Assembly (NCBI GenBank): GCA_021234155.1
Contig: JAJEKV010000033.1
Location: forward strand, 156,442-220,441
Origin: Isoetes taiwanensis
Lineage: Eukaryota; Streptophyta; Lycopodiopsida; Isoetales; Isoetaceae
Reading direction: 5' to 3'
DNA length: 64,000 bases
Numbering within the stretch: the stretch's first letter is position 1; the number at the start of each line of letters is the position of its first letter. The position numbers and the translations under genes are program-made. Of the stretch, positions 22,095 through 34,065 are shown piece after piece. The notes below the pieces were generated by a model. It saw only the letters and a list, made by a program, of their open reading frames with translations, searched no databases and had not been told where the DNA came from.

Positions 22095-23820
22095 TGATGC
22101 AAGAGTTCATAGTGCAAATTTTCTCATAGCAATGTACAAGGGTAGATCACGATCATAGATGGTGTGTAGAGACCATAAGGGGAATTGGTATATGATACTA
22201 ATGGTATAATACCACCAATGAACCTTAGATATATTATGGGAGTCACATAATATATTTCCTCTTAATGACAAACACCCAATATGTTATTCCAACGTAACAT
22301 GTTAAGTGTGAGTCAGTAAAGCCGACATGTGTGGCACATGCTCCATTGCATATGTGATACATATTCACGGGAGAGCACCCCCACCCCAAATATCTATTAC
22401 TGGGTATTTGCCATAAAGGTGTTAGTGGCCCCACTTGCCATGTGGCAAGGCATCATTGGACCAAGTGGCCCAATCGCAGACCAAGGCCCCAATTTCTAGG
22501 CCTATATAAGGAAGAGAGCATAAACGCTAAAACCTTTTATGTTTCTGGGCTAGTAGCGGGTCGAGGAGCTTCCAGAGGTCATTTTGGGCTCGAGTATCTA
22601 AGGTGCTGCCCTAACGCCTTCGTATTTGGTGGAGAGCACCGTGTCAGGCAGTTTCAATAGAGGGTTAGGTGAAGGAGCATGTTGTTTATAGTTTAGATTG
22701 TTAATCCTAGCTTAGTAGTAGGATTTAAGCTAGAAAGCACTTCTGTTTTAGTGTTACATGCTCATAGACCATTAATCCTAGAACTTGACTGACCAAAGAA
22801 CAATGACCCTTGTATTCTTTAGGGATTAGACATGATGTATTAGAACTGTTGTTCTTATACGATATTAGATGATCATGGTATGATACTCTATTTTGCACCT
22901 CTTGTGTATGGGGGGCAAGGAGGGTAGAGATCCAGGAGCCATGTGTAGCATGATTCTGGTAGTTAACCTTTGTAATTCCCATTACGATGCAGCCTATACA
23001 TAGAGAGTCCACCTGATCGTAGGCCTAGGGCCTTGACTGGCTTAGAATATGGGACTTGTTCCGATTGCAGATGGATCCAGGGTGTTCTTGCCTACCAGGG
23101 ATCCATAGCAAGCTAGACCTAATACCTTGTCACTACGAGAGGGCAAGGTATAGGTTTGACCCCTTCTAGGTGATGTGTTACTTTAGTGAGGTTAGATGGA
23201 GTATGAGTGGGGGCAACCTCGTCGCTCTAGCTGTCTTTCAGCCTCACGGACCAAGGGAGATGCAACCTTGAAGTAGCGATAGGATTACATCTTCGGTAGG
23301 CTACAGTCGAGACCTGAAGCTTTTCGATCTATGTGCTATGCACAGGAGGGGTGGATGGAGTGGACTACCCTTGCCGTTGTTCTATTGCCAGCCAACTCCA
23401 ATGTTACAACTTCCGTCTGCTGTTATCTTGTGGCCCAGACAGTCCTACCCCACATAGTCTAAACTTGGGTTAGGACTTCCATGTGATGCTATGGTGGTGA
23501 TGTATTATGATGACAATGCTATGTTGTTGATGGTGCCTCACCCTTCGTGGTGAGCATATATATTAATTATGATGTATGTTGCTTGTGCTTATATTTACAC
23601 GCTTACGCGGTGGGATCAGCCCCGAAAAAGACGGGGAAGACATGTCCTTCTTCCGCATCAACTCTGGAGCACCACCAGTAGCTAATGTCACGTAGACAGC
23701 CTCTTGTTGATCTGCAGGGTTGGCAGAAAGGGATCTCCATAGCTTATACGATGGGGGCATAGGTTCGAGGGATGTCACAGTTGAGAGCATTGTTATATCT
23801 GAATTACAGTTCTCCTTCAT
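22095..23820 (+). other. Non-coding, LTR-like region
   Basis: No gene recognised. The segment 22150-22720 looks like an LTR: a repeated ggtatatgatactaatggtataatacc stretch, a TATA box (cctatataagga, 22500-22512) and a following G-rich transcribed leader. No second LTR copy and no pol domains were found nearby, so a solo LTR is possible. Confidence 0.3.
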
Positions 23821-26223
23821 CCGTTTCCTGTAGTTTCACACACAAGCTCTATTTGCGTGAATTCTACCCAATCTGGGAAATCAAGAGGTGATGATAAAGT
23901 GCATGTATGAAGCCATACCAAGTGCAAGTTATTTATGGAAGGAGGATATGCAATAGGAAGACTGTAATTGTGTTGGAAACTTTGAAAATAATTCTTTTTT
24001 TGCATGAGTTTGGAATTAATAGGACGCTTTTCAAAGGTAGTTCCATGGCTGAGAATGATGATATTGAGCATGCAATTAATAGAATGCTTTTGAAGGGTGA
24101 CTCCATGGCTAAGAATGATGATATTGACGCTCTATCTCCAAGCATTTATTTGGTTACAACTCAAAGCTGTTAGGTATTATGATAGAACCTTGTAACTTAC
24201 AATTGAGGAGAAGCAGAACAGAAATAATATCTACTATGTAGGAAGTAGCTTCGGATTTAATTATTTAATTTGTTGTGTTGTTTCCTTTTCTACTTTGTCA
24301 TTTTACTCATTCATTTTTTTTTTTAAGGACGTCAGAATTTATTAATCATTCTCAAACAATACATGATATAATGTAGAGACAGGAATAAAAACCCAGTGGA
24401 TAAATAGACCCAACTGAGCAAAGTCACCTGTCTAAGCATGACAACATAATGGAAGAAAAACTACATTCTTCTCACAACAAAGAGAAGAATAATACACATA
24501 TATCTTCAATACAAATAAACACCAGGCCGAAGTTCCACATCCATAGATTCATAAGAACAAATGCACTTGTCTACTGGTGTCTGAATGCCACCGGATCATG
24601 TGGAGGGACATCCACAGTTATTCATTCATTGTCTGTTGAGCTTTTGCAGAAGTGTTTTAATGTTAGACTTCAAGGATGTGTCTACATTTGGACTTTGCTA
24701 TGAGGTTTGTAATGCTGGAATGTTTGACAAGCATTGAAGCATTGATTTTGCTGATGGTAGGAGTATGTTTGGACGTGGCTAGAGTCCCAATTTAAATTGA
24801 TAAACTTTGTTAAGTTTCTTTCTTGTTGTTGACCATTACTATAGCTCAATGAGGTATGTTTGTGCTCAATTATGCAAGCTCAGATTATAATAGTTTTGAA
24901 ATTGTTTTGCCTTGGGCTAGAACCATTATTATAGCTCAATGAGGTACGTTTGCGCACAATTATGAAAGCTCATATTATGATAATTTTGACATGGTTTTGC
25001 CTTGGATTAGAGTTTATGGAAGTATTAGAGCATTTGGAGTTTTAGATAATACTTTACTGGCATTACATGCATTGCTTTACCTTTGTCCAGCCTGCTAATA
25101 TTTTCAAAGCATTTGATTCCATTCACTCTATTCTAAGGAGTTATATATTTTCTGGAAAGGCCCTATAAAGTAATCTGTACTATTGGAAGGACTCCTAATT
25201 TTGATAATTCCTTTTATGATGACTTTGCCATGGACTCCTCTTTGAGGAGGAGATGGAACCATTGCAACAACCCTTTATCTTCTGCAACTGAAGAAAAGGG
25301 CAAGGCTTCCATAAGATTTTATATAGTTTGGTAAGTATGAGTATGCCAAAACCATATTTTAATGACGTCAGAATATTGGATTTAGGATTTGCATAGTTGA
25401 AGGTTTTTTTAAAGGGTTATTTGTGGAATTTTCCTTTGTCTCGTGATGTTTTTGCAGGGCAGGAGTGGCCACTTGCAGCACGGACTATGGCGTGACCATG
25501 GCGGTGGAGAAAGCTATATGTTCTATGCCATAACTGCCAAAAGTAGGTCAGGGCATTAGTATTTGATGTGACTCTTGCATCTTCGAAGCTCTTTGGCATG
25601 GAAGAAGAGCATATTGCAGACTGGAGTGTTGCTTTTGTGGCAAAGGGAAATAGTTTCTTTCAGAGTAATTATTGTCAGGGTTATGGCTCATTTTTGTTGC
25701 TTGAGCATTCTTGTTTGATTTTAACTAGGTTCTTCCTGATAGAAAGAGGTGTTGTGAAGGTGATCATGCTGGTTTTCTACATGCAATGCTATTAGGGAGT
25801 TCTTTTGTGGTTCTCTACCACTGTCTTTTTGGCAAGGGTGGCTCAAATTCCTGGTCTTCAATATGTTATACTTTCACATGGTGAAGTGTGAAAGGGATAT
25901 CTAGCAAATGGTTGTGCATAGTTGCATGGCAGAAGATCTATCGTTTATACCCAAAATATGAAGCACAACAGTTCTGTTGAGACGGTGGAGGGAATATATT
26001 TAGACATGTATTGTGATATATTGACCAACCAATTCATGTGCCTATTGATGCTTATGAATGCTACAAAGTTTTTGCAGCAATATATTGTTTCAATTGGAAT
26101 ACTACTACGTTACATTATGTGTTAATTTCCATGTCTTAATTAGTTGGCTGCAAATTCCTGCAACACCCATGTGGTTGCTCCGGTGTAATGTTTGCAAGGC
26201 CTGTTCTATTGCACTGGAGTTCA
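23820..26223 (+). other. Non-coding region with two small tandem duplications
   Basis: No convincing gene. A 63-bp direct duplication at 24037-24160 encodes two in-frame copies of a block containing SMAxNDDI (plus strand), perhaps from an old coding sequence. A second duplication of about 89 bp (24832 and 24921, each starting accattaNtatagctcaatg) lies further right. Reading frames around it are closed. Confidence 0.4.
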
Positions 26224-26303
26224 TGCCATCTTCTTGTGTCTTTGGGAACCAATTTGTGGCTGTTGCCATCTTCTTGTGTCTTGGGGAACCAATTTGTGGC
26301 TGT
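26224..26303. repeat. Tandem duplication of 40 bp
   Basis: Two head-to-tail copies of a block starting tgccatcttcttgtgtct, differing by one base, at 26224-26263 and 26264-26303. No coding meaning recognised. Confidence 0.85.
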
Positions 26304-26388
26304 ATTTTGACAACGTTGACTTGGCATCCTATGGTTTCAGAATCACATGGTGACGTGGAAGGGACGATAGTGCTTGTTCCATATAAAG

Positions 26389-26522
26389 TATTAGGTGGTT
26401 CCATGGAGCGATGGTCACGATTGAGCGATTATATGGATTATATTACTAACACCCTTGTTAGTAATACAATCCATATAATCGCTCAATCGTGACCATCGCT
26501 CCATGGAATATTCCACCTAATA
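26389..26522. repeat. Near-perfect ~62-bp hairpin
   Basis: Left arm 26389-26450 and right arm 26457-26522 are inverted copies with one mismatch and one 4-nt indel, separated by a 6-nt loop (accctt). The arms meet in ...TTACTAAC / GTTAGTAA.... Such a long, young palindrome next to the LTR element at 26562 could be a very short inverted-repeat element or a small-RNA hairpin source. Confidence 0.9.
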
Positions 26523-26561
26523 ATTGTTATATTTTCTCTCAAATCAACTCCTTAACAAAGT

Positions 26562-26944
26562 TCGTTACAAACTGCAAGATTTATCAGGCTAAGTCCACAC
26601 AAGATTTTGGAAACTGCAAAGAAAGGTAAAACTCGCCACCCAACCTATGAACGCAGACAGATCTGAGCTCTCGACCGAGCTGGAAACTAGCTTGAGAGAA
26701 AGCCAAAGATCACACACAACATGATCCCCTCCTTGGATGCGTCTCCCCATATTTATACAGCTCGCTTCCCTTTATCTTTCCTCCGAAGACCTTTCCAAAA
26801 GGGAAAAAATAGCCATATAAGGCCTACAGCTTATAGGGATATTTTCCTCCTTTTTAGGCCTTTATGGATTGCACCCAAGAAACTCTCCAAAGCGACGGCT
26901 ACATCTTCTACAAATTCTAGCTCAAACCGTAATAGCCCACCCTG
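26562..26944 (-). repeat. LTR copy 1 (3' LTR for minus-strand transcription)
   Basis: 383 bp, directly repeated at 29104. Shared blocks include caagatttatca, ggtaaaactcgccacccaac, gatcacacacaacatgatcc and atatttatacagct. Its ends are mutated relative to copy 2. Confidence 0.8.
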
Positions 26945-27336
26945 GTGAAAGACAATTGATCTCAGTTGTAACGACCACACAAATTCCTCAACCATACAGG
27001 TAATCAATCACACAGGTCTACCACACAGGTCAACACATTAACCACACAGGTCCATCATACAGCTCATTAACCACATGTGTACCACACAGCTCATTAACCA
27101 TAGGTTTACCACAGCTCATTAACCATACAGGTCTACCACACAGCTCCACCACACAACTCCACAACATAGCTCCACACAGACCACAGAGCTCCACCCCACA
27201 AGTCCCTTGATCTCTCTACAAGCCTTTTTAATTGAAATTTTGCCCAATACAACTTCTTTACTTCTTTTCCGCCTCTTTTTATTCTCATGCTTAAAATCGC
27301 TGGAACCATCATCTCCATCAAGAGAATTATGTAATA

Positions 27337-27428
27337 GGTAAAGGCCGTTGAGGCCATTATTCTGGCGGAATTTTGGCCAGAATATAATGGCCTTTTCCGC
27401 CAGAATAATGGCCTCAACGGCCTTTACC
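27337..27428. repeat. Perfect 34-bp palindrome with a 24-nt loop
   Basis: Arms 27337-27370 and 27395-27428 are exact reverse complements, starting GGTAAAGGCCGTTGAGGCC. The loop (27371-27394) itself contains ggccagaatataatggcc, so the cruciform is GC/AT-alternating. It sits inside the short LTR element. No gene. Confidence 0.92.
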
Positions 27429-29103
27429 TTACGTAAAGCTAAAGGGGGCCATATTTTGGCCAGCTGGATGCCGTGTCAGCAAAATATATAATTTTTTTTT
27501 TCTTTCCTCCTTTCTTCCGACGATGCTTCCGTCGCCATAGCCGTCCACAGAGCTATGGCGATATCTCTTTTGGCATGGGTGCTTGCTTTTTTTGTGTTGC
27601 CATAGCATTTCTGCACGGTTTAGCAGTTGCCATAGGCGCTTTTTTTGCGGATCGCCATACTTTTGGTGTTGATCTTTCTCTTGTGGATTTTTTCATTCCG
27701 GACGTCACCATAGCTGGTTTTCACAGGTTTTCAGAGGTTTCAGAGTTTTTCTTGGAGTTTTTCTGTTAATCTCTTACTAACAGAGTCCTGAGATCCCTCT
27801 TTAACTGCTTTCTCGTAGATTTGGAAGGATCTTTTCTAAAGATTTGATAAGGTATCATAACCATGCCTTTCTTTGGATTATTTACCATGTTTACGTCTCT
27901 AACGGATTCTTTGTGTATTTAGGTGCCTACATTTACGTGAATGCGTTGTGGAGTCTGTTAGACCGTTAGATAAACTGTTAACAGTTGCTTCAAGAACATG
28001 CATAGCTTATTTCTATGCCAAGTCGCTTCAAGAACATGCCTAGCTTATTTCTATGCTTGTTTTTTTTTCCAGACTTCTTTATCCTGTTAGCATTTACGTC
28101 TACCAAATCTTGTTAAAGGTTTGATGCTTCACAATGGCTTTCCCTTTTATCCTTTCTGTCCTGGCTAATCTTGTGCTCATTATTGTAAAGATGAGCACAA
28201 GATATTAAGATGAGCACAAGATATTATTATAAAGTGCGTGTTTATAACATGTGCGGATGGTCGTTCTGTTGGGGAAGCTCTGGAATCATCATGGAAGAAA
28301 AAGACATGATCAGTTCTTGTCTTCTATTTTTAGTTGATCAATTCTGTCCTTTTTTTTGGAATCAGTGGAACACTATGTTACTGTTTTTTATCAGTGTAAT
28401 CCTGAATTTCTATAATACAATCGATTGAATTTCTATGTTATTTCTATGTTATGCAATAATAAAAATCAAGTGATCAACCGACCCGAAATCAACTCACCAG
28501 ACAATAAGAAGGATTATTACTGGATATAAAATGAGCTGAAAAAAGCAGAAATGTGGCTCCCTTTACCTTTATGTTTAGGATGTATGCGCAGTGGCGGAGT
28601 TCTTCTAGATTCTTCACTACCTGAGTAATCATCTTTATGCACACCTCTACTTTTATGTTTAGTTCCTCCAAGCACACTTTGCTCTATTGCACGTACTTGG
28701 GCTGTCATTGTTGTACTTGGGCGTCAACTGTTGTAGCATCTGGGCATCACTGAGTCCCCACCATCACCCCCACCAGTTTGCTACACACGTTCATCTCCAT
28801 TACCATGCTCAACACTACCTCCTTTTCATGTATCAAAGATAAAAAATCTGGTTGTGCCCTTTTTTTTTAGTGACCCTTTTTTCCTAATTCTTTGGCAAGT
28901 TCTCTAGTTGAATCTATTGCAGGCTTGGCCTTAGTACGAGTACCTCCTCGTTCCACAAGCAACTCAAGATTGTCATCACTGTCGATGTCGATACCAATAT
29001 CAAGTTCAACTCCATCAACCTGCTTCATCATCTTGCTGCCGTAAACTCAACTCTGACTCTCAATGAAACATCACTGTTACAATGGCTCTCAATGAAACAT
29101 CAC

Positions 29104-29486
29104 TGTTACAAACGACAAGATTTATCATGCTAAGCCCACAAAGGAGTCTAGGACTTTGGAGACTGGAAGGAAAGAGGTAAAACTCGCCACCCAACCTATG
29201 AACTCAAACAAATCTAAGCTCCCCACTGAGCTGGAAACAAGCGTGAGAGAGAGCCAAAGATCACACACAACATGATCCCTTCCTTAGACGTGTCTCCCCA
29301 CAGTCTCCCCATATTTATACAGCTAGCTCCCTTTTACCTTCCCCCCCAAAACCTTCCCAAAATGTGACTTGGTATATAAAGCCTACACCTGGCTATTTTC
29401 CCTTTTAGGCCTTTATGGGCTGCGCACAAGAAACCCTCCCAAGCGAGTGCCACATCTTCCACAGATTCTTAGCTCAGATCGTAACA
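29104..29486 (-). repeat. LTR copy 2 (5' LTR for minus-strand transcription)
   Basis: 383 bp with TGTTAC...GTAACA ends and a minus-strand TATA box near 29315. A doubled ctcaatgaaacatcactgtt block lies directly left of it. Confidence 0.8.
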
Positions 29487-29489
29487 ATG

Positions 29490-30915
29490 TTAGAGAGCAT
29501 CTTCAGTTGATCTTCAATCAATACTTCAGTATAAATTTCCACTATATCTTTTGCATTTCACCAATATATAGCATCTTCACAAGCCCTTTTTGTTGTCGAT
29601 CTGTACAAAAGTATGAATGAGCTTCCACTTTGATACCTTCGTTTCATTTAGACCCTCCATCTCTTAGACCCTCCATCTCTGCAACATAATCTGTCATTGG
29701 CCGCAATTGGGCAATTGACCATAATAATTTAGACTGCTATGTCTTGTAGATTTCTTTTAAATCAAAATGCTTCATTCTCTTGTGCCCATCCTTGAGCATC
29801 ATCTCTAATCTAGAAAAGCATCTTTTGGTAAAGATTCTTCTTGCCATTTCCCAAATAGGACCTTTCTTCCTTGGGCACGCTCCATCTCTTCGATTTGCTC
29901 CACACTAGCACCATTGTCTAGTATAGAAGTAGGGTAGCCTTAGGTCCTTTGAATTCTTTCCAGTAGGTCCAAATCTTCAACAGCATGCTCTAAAAATCCC
30001 CATTAGAAATTCAGCTCAGTCTCCATATTTAAACCTTTTAAGTATTCTAAAGAAGGAAGGCATCAGATCCTCTGCTTCCGCTTCTCTTCAAATGTGGCAT
30101 TCCCAAACTTTGAATCATTATTTGCAGCATCGACAGACCCCATAAATTTAGTAGCCCTGACATAGCTAAGATTCCTTGGCAGTGCATAGAAGAAACTCTT
30201 CCATGCCCCTTCACAATCTCTACTAAGCCTGTGCCTCAGCAGGCCCATAGTTGTGAGTTGGCAAGGTTAAATTCTAACATCCCATACTGCCTTCTTCTTG
30301 TGAAGCTCTTGGCAGAAATAACATTTACCAAACCGTCATTCTGCTACTAAAGAACCATGCCCTGCATCCTCTAGATTCGCAACAGTTCTCGATGACTAAT
30401 GCAACAGTAAATAAACTTAATATAGGCCAATTCACTCATGATGAATCTTTTTGCGTCAACTTCTATCCATGCAAATGAAGTTCATTACACCAGTCATTCT
30501 TCCAATAGGGAAAGCAAATCATTTAGTAAACATAAAGGTATAGACTTACTTTGACACTTTGTCAAGAATGATTATGATAAAAATCTTTAGTTCAAGAGTT
30601 CAACAAAAAATGAAATAACATGCACCTTGAGATTTTCAGGGCTTTTAAGGGGTATCCACGATGCTGATGACGATGATGACAGGATAAAAGGGTTTCAGAT
30701 GGCAAATCCATGTACAATTCTACGAGCAATTTTGATTTTCTTGTGCTCTGGCAACTCCAAAGTCTTAAGAAGTTTACGTGCATAAACATGCAAGCATTGC
30801 ATACAAATTATTTGTTGAAGTCTGGTTTAGCTTTGCTTCTTAGCAATGAGCAGTAAAACGAGATGATAAGAGTATCCTGCGATCCACCATATCTGACAAA
30901 GAAATTTTAAATTTC
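29490..30915 (-). other. No clear gene; possible zinc-finger relic at 30340-30063
   Basis: Mostly non-coding. On the minus strand, 30340-30063 reads with one stop as KCYFCQELHKKKAVWDV, then TTMGLLRHRLSRDCEGAW and ALPRNLSYVRATKFMG. The CxxC followed by a spaced H/C could be a remnant BED-type finger of a hAT transposase, but the match is weak and no transposase core follows. Confidence 0.25.
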
Positions 30916-31875
30916 TCACAGTTTGGATGCAGCTGCAAAATATTTTGTGTGGCGCCCTTGTGCAACAAGCTTCCCATCAGTCTTCTTTATGTCCATTGAT
31001 GACATAGCCAAACTTTTGCCAATTCTCAGCACCTTTGAATCTAGGATTAATTCATCCTGCACATAACCCAAGAGTGGCTAAGACAAGAGTCTGTCTAGGA
31101 ATGTCATTGGTGTTTGCGAATTGTTCAAGCGGGAATAAGGAAAAGCCATATTGTAAATCCCATGTAGCACGGTGTTTTGAGGTGAGTTTATCAGTTACAC
31201 AAGCACAATACTTATAGAAGACATAAGAAAGAAGTACTTTCGAAACAATGCCACTGATAATGCATTGGCTTCATTTCAAGATATGGCATACATTTTGAAA
31301 AACAACAAAGTGTTGGGCATAGAGAAAAGCTTGGAATTTCTGAAGACAATAAAAGAGCACGAATTGTTACATGTTTAGCAATCAAATACTTTTGCTTAAA
31401 GAATGCCTGTCTATAGATATGGCAAATAACTTCTCTCCAATTTGACTATGAAAGAAGAAAAAGCCAGCAACTTACACCCAAACTAGCGCCAGACATGTAG
31501 GTAACATTCAGGTCCACACTAACTCCTGGGTTCTCAGAACCGGCAGCAAATATTGTTGCTGTAGTAATAATATCAACTAAAGTGGCAATAGCTCCACCAT
31601 GCAATGTATTATAGGCATTCTGTAACAATTAAGATGAAATTAAAAAACTCTATGGTCAGCAAAGGAGAAATTGTTTCTAGAAAAAGATAATACCATACTG
31701 TGAGATAGGAAGGGACTTGCAGGCTGCAAACAATGTGGCTCGGTTCTACTGACAAAATCTTGACGTCAGGCATAACATAGGCATCAAACTGTCGACTTTC
31801 GTGCTCTTTGCCGGCTATGCGGCAATGTTGCAACCATTCTCTTGCCCTTTCAAGCCCACTCGGTTTAGCGGCCAT
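30916..31875 (-). CDS. ACOT13-like (THEM2 type) hotdog acyl-CoA thioesterase with peroxisomal SKL end
   Basis: Intact three-exon gene, 153 residues: exon 1 31875-31699 (59 codons), exon 2 31619-31476 (48), exon 3 31056-30916 (46 plus TGA). Introns 31698-31620 and 31475-31057 are GT-AG (GTATGG/TTACAG and GTAAGT/TGCAG) and all in phase 0. It hydrolyses acyl-CoA to free fatty acid and CoA (family knowledge). The hotdog core shows LHGGAIATLVD, GVSVDLNVTYMS, SKVLRIGKSLA and GKLVAQGRHTKY. Asn60 and Asp75 have the same 15-residue spacing as the catalytic Asn and Asp of human ACOT13. The C-terminus is ...AASKL, a canonical PTS1, so the enzyme should act in peroxisomes, like the small thioesterases of Arabidopsis. 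Length is normal for the family. It stands alone among repeats. This is the best-supported complete gene here. Confidence 0.92.
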
Positions 31876-31940
31876 ACAAAAAATTTCGAGGTTGGAACGA
31901 TAAACTTAAGGCATAACAAAAAAGTCCAGGGATGGAAGGC

Positions 31941-31950
31941 GGTATATACC
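31941..31950 (-). promoter_or_regulatory. Possible TATA element of the thioesterase gene
   Basis: GGTATATACC, about 66-75 bp upstream of the ATG at 31875. It is palindromic, so strand is not informative. The position fits a core promoter with a short 5' UTR. Confidence 0.3.
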
Positions 31951-31975
31951 ATCCGCGATGTGGTTAATTCGGACA

Positions 31976-33000
31976 CCCATTATCTGCCATGAAGAACCTC
32001 GCAGTTTCAAACCTAAAAATTAACGGTTTTACTTTTTTTTTTATCGATTCTGCTCCATTTCGCCTCAAATATCTTCCTCTTTTCATCAATCTAGCATAAA
32101 AAAGATATACAAAGCGAGTGGCATGCTTTTTAAAGCGGATCAAATCGCCCACCAAGCAGCAATCGTAGCCTGGTTTTTTGTCCGGATTAACCACTTTTTG
32201 TCTGGATAACTACTTTACCACCCTGACTGATACCGGATGTTCGGATTAACCACGCGATTTTGTCCGGAAAGACCACTTCCTGGATGATATGTACGGAGGT
32301 CCGTCTAAGAATATCCTACGTGTGCTAATGAGAACTTTTGTTCTGGGTCGATCTTTATGTGAATATTCCTTAACATTTACCATTGTATGCATATTCCAGG
32401 CCATCATTGAGATTCCGCTTGATGACCTGCAATTGTAGGTCGGAAGCACCGGGCAACAGAATCATTAAGAATCGTACCCCTATGCAAAGCACCAATTTCT
32501 ATTATTGGGACAATCTAGCCCAATTGAGTATTCCTGCGATGGGAGTCATATTATCTACAGTGCATATTTTGTGCTTTACCAAAACTAATCTTACCTCCAT
32601 TATTGTAGTGCACATTTTGTGCTCTGCATATTTTTTGCGTTACCAACACTAATGTTACCTTTATTATTGTAGTGCACATTTTGTGCTTTACCAACAATAA
32701 TCTTACCTCTGTTGTTCCAAAATGACGTTGCAAGGTCGTATCAACAAACCCTCCGAAAACAATTCTCTATCAAGTTAACCTACATGTTGTTACCAATTCA
32801 ATAGACTGCTAAATAATGAAAAGCTGCGCATGCCAGCTGTACAATTGCTACAAATCAATGTGTCATAACTGCAATAGTGATTCTACTATCTAATTAATAT
32901 ACATGACGAAGTACTCTGAAAAAAACATTGTTAATAGTATTAAATTAACGACTAAATATGATGTGATTATTGGTTGTCTAGGAAGGTGCTACGTAGAACT
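31976..33000. other. Upstream region of the thioesterase gene with small tandem repeats, no gene
   Basis: Contains three copies of ttgtccgga(t/c)-type sequence near 32180-32270 and a triple repeat at 32561-32720 (units starting tgcatattttgtgctttacc, tgcacattttgtgctctgc and tgcacattttgtgctttacc), with a shared ttattgtag end in the first two. No coding region recognised. Regulatory elements of the thioesterase gene may lie in the first few hundred bases. Confidence 0.45.
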
Positions 33001-33002
33001 TT

Positions 33003-34065
33003 GTGACAGGTTGTAGGTGCTTTGGGAGAAGCTGCCTTGACGGATCTCGAAGACCACGACCTTCCCATGCAACCAATGGTTTGATGTTGAGTGCAAGGAA
33101 CACAAGCGCTGGCTCCGCTAGGTCACCGACCCTGCTTTATGCCCATATGCGTTTAGACAGTACCACACTTTTCTTAAAGGCTGAGAAAGCCAGATACATC
33201 GCAGTGCATCAGAGGGAAATGTTCTACCTCCTTGACCGTCATCCCAGGACCTTCAGGCAAAGGTACTCAAAAAGCCAGTACAGCCTACAAGGAACATCAC
33301 TCTCGAGCAGTGGGAGCAATATTTGCAACAGATTTATAATCCTCAAGGTGCACAAGTAGCATTACCCCCTCAGGAAGGCCTAGTGCTAGAAATCACAGAG
33401 GAAAATGTGGTCTAACGCGTATAACCTCTTGCCAATGGGAAAGCACGAGACCTGGATGGTATGCAGGCAGAGTTGCTCAAGTGGGCAGGGTCGTCCATAG
33501 TACCGATCTAACCGATTCGCGGCATTAGAAAAAGGTACCCCCAAGTGGACCACCAAGGAGTTGTTCCCATCTACAAGGTCGGTGACCTAAAACCCCAACC
33601 AATTATCAAACAATCATGGTCGGGTTGTTCGCCCAAAATTGCTAGCCGGATTCTCGGCGCCAGCTGACAATCTAGGCAGAGGCGCCAGATTACGAGCGGA
33701 TTCAAACCTCGGCACTCAACTATTAATCACAACTTCACACTGCAGACTCTGATTGAAGACAATCGGAATCGTCGGCAAGACCTATACTGTTGCTTCGTAG
33801 ACTTCGCCAAGGCCTTTGATAGTGTGCCTCAAAAAAAGCTATGGGCAAGACTGTGACAGTTGAGGATTCCTGCAGATCTGCAGAATGCAGTTTACAGGCT
33901 ATATGAGACATGCTCAGGCCGATTGCAGCTAATAGGCCAACCATTCGAAAGCAGTATCAGGATCTGCTAGGGATGCCCTCTCTCTCTAACATTGTTTGAG
34001 CTTTGGAGAGCTGGCTCGCTAACAATAGGGACGACGGAGCTCACCTTTTGCACTAGATCACCAAG
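33003..34065 (+). mobile_element. LINE reverse transcriptase fragment (plus strand)
   Basis: Degenerate LINE with frame changes. It shows YLQQIYNPQGAQVALPPQ and ANGKARDLDGMQAELLKW (around 33310-33490, the pre-RT block), VVPIYKVGDL, then RQDLYCCFVDFAKAFDSVP (33776-33832), the RT block with the first catalytic Asp. After LQNAVYRLYETCSGRLQL the homology stops near 34060, where a second LINE begins on the other strand. Several stops, so inactive. Confidence 0.75.

Larger units (their letters stand above)
26562..29486 (-). mobile_element. Short LTR retrotransposon, apparently non-autonomous
   Basis: Two direct LTR copies of 383 bp each (26562-26944 and 29104-29486) enclose about 2.16 kb. LTR2 has clean ends TGTTAC...GTAACA, and LTR1 has decayed ends (CGTTAC...GTAATA). 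A TATAAATAT box on the minus strand in each LTR (26758-26750 and 29319-29311) sets the transcription direction. The inside lacks protease, RT and integrase. It holds a small minus-strand frame (29017-28855 region, MMKQVDGVELDIGIDID...) and a perfect palindrome at 27337-27428. The LTRs differ noticeably, so the insertion is old. A 28-bp block before LTR2 is duplicated. Confidence 0.78.

Noticed and set aside
22243-22660. Short open frames around the TATA-like site at 22500
   Set aside because: No motif and no continuation. They lie in an LTR-like region.
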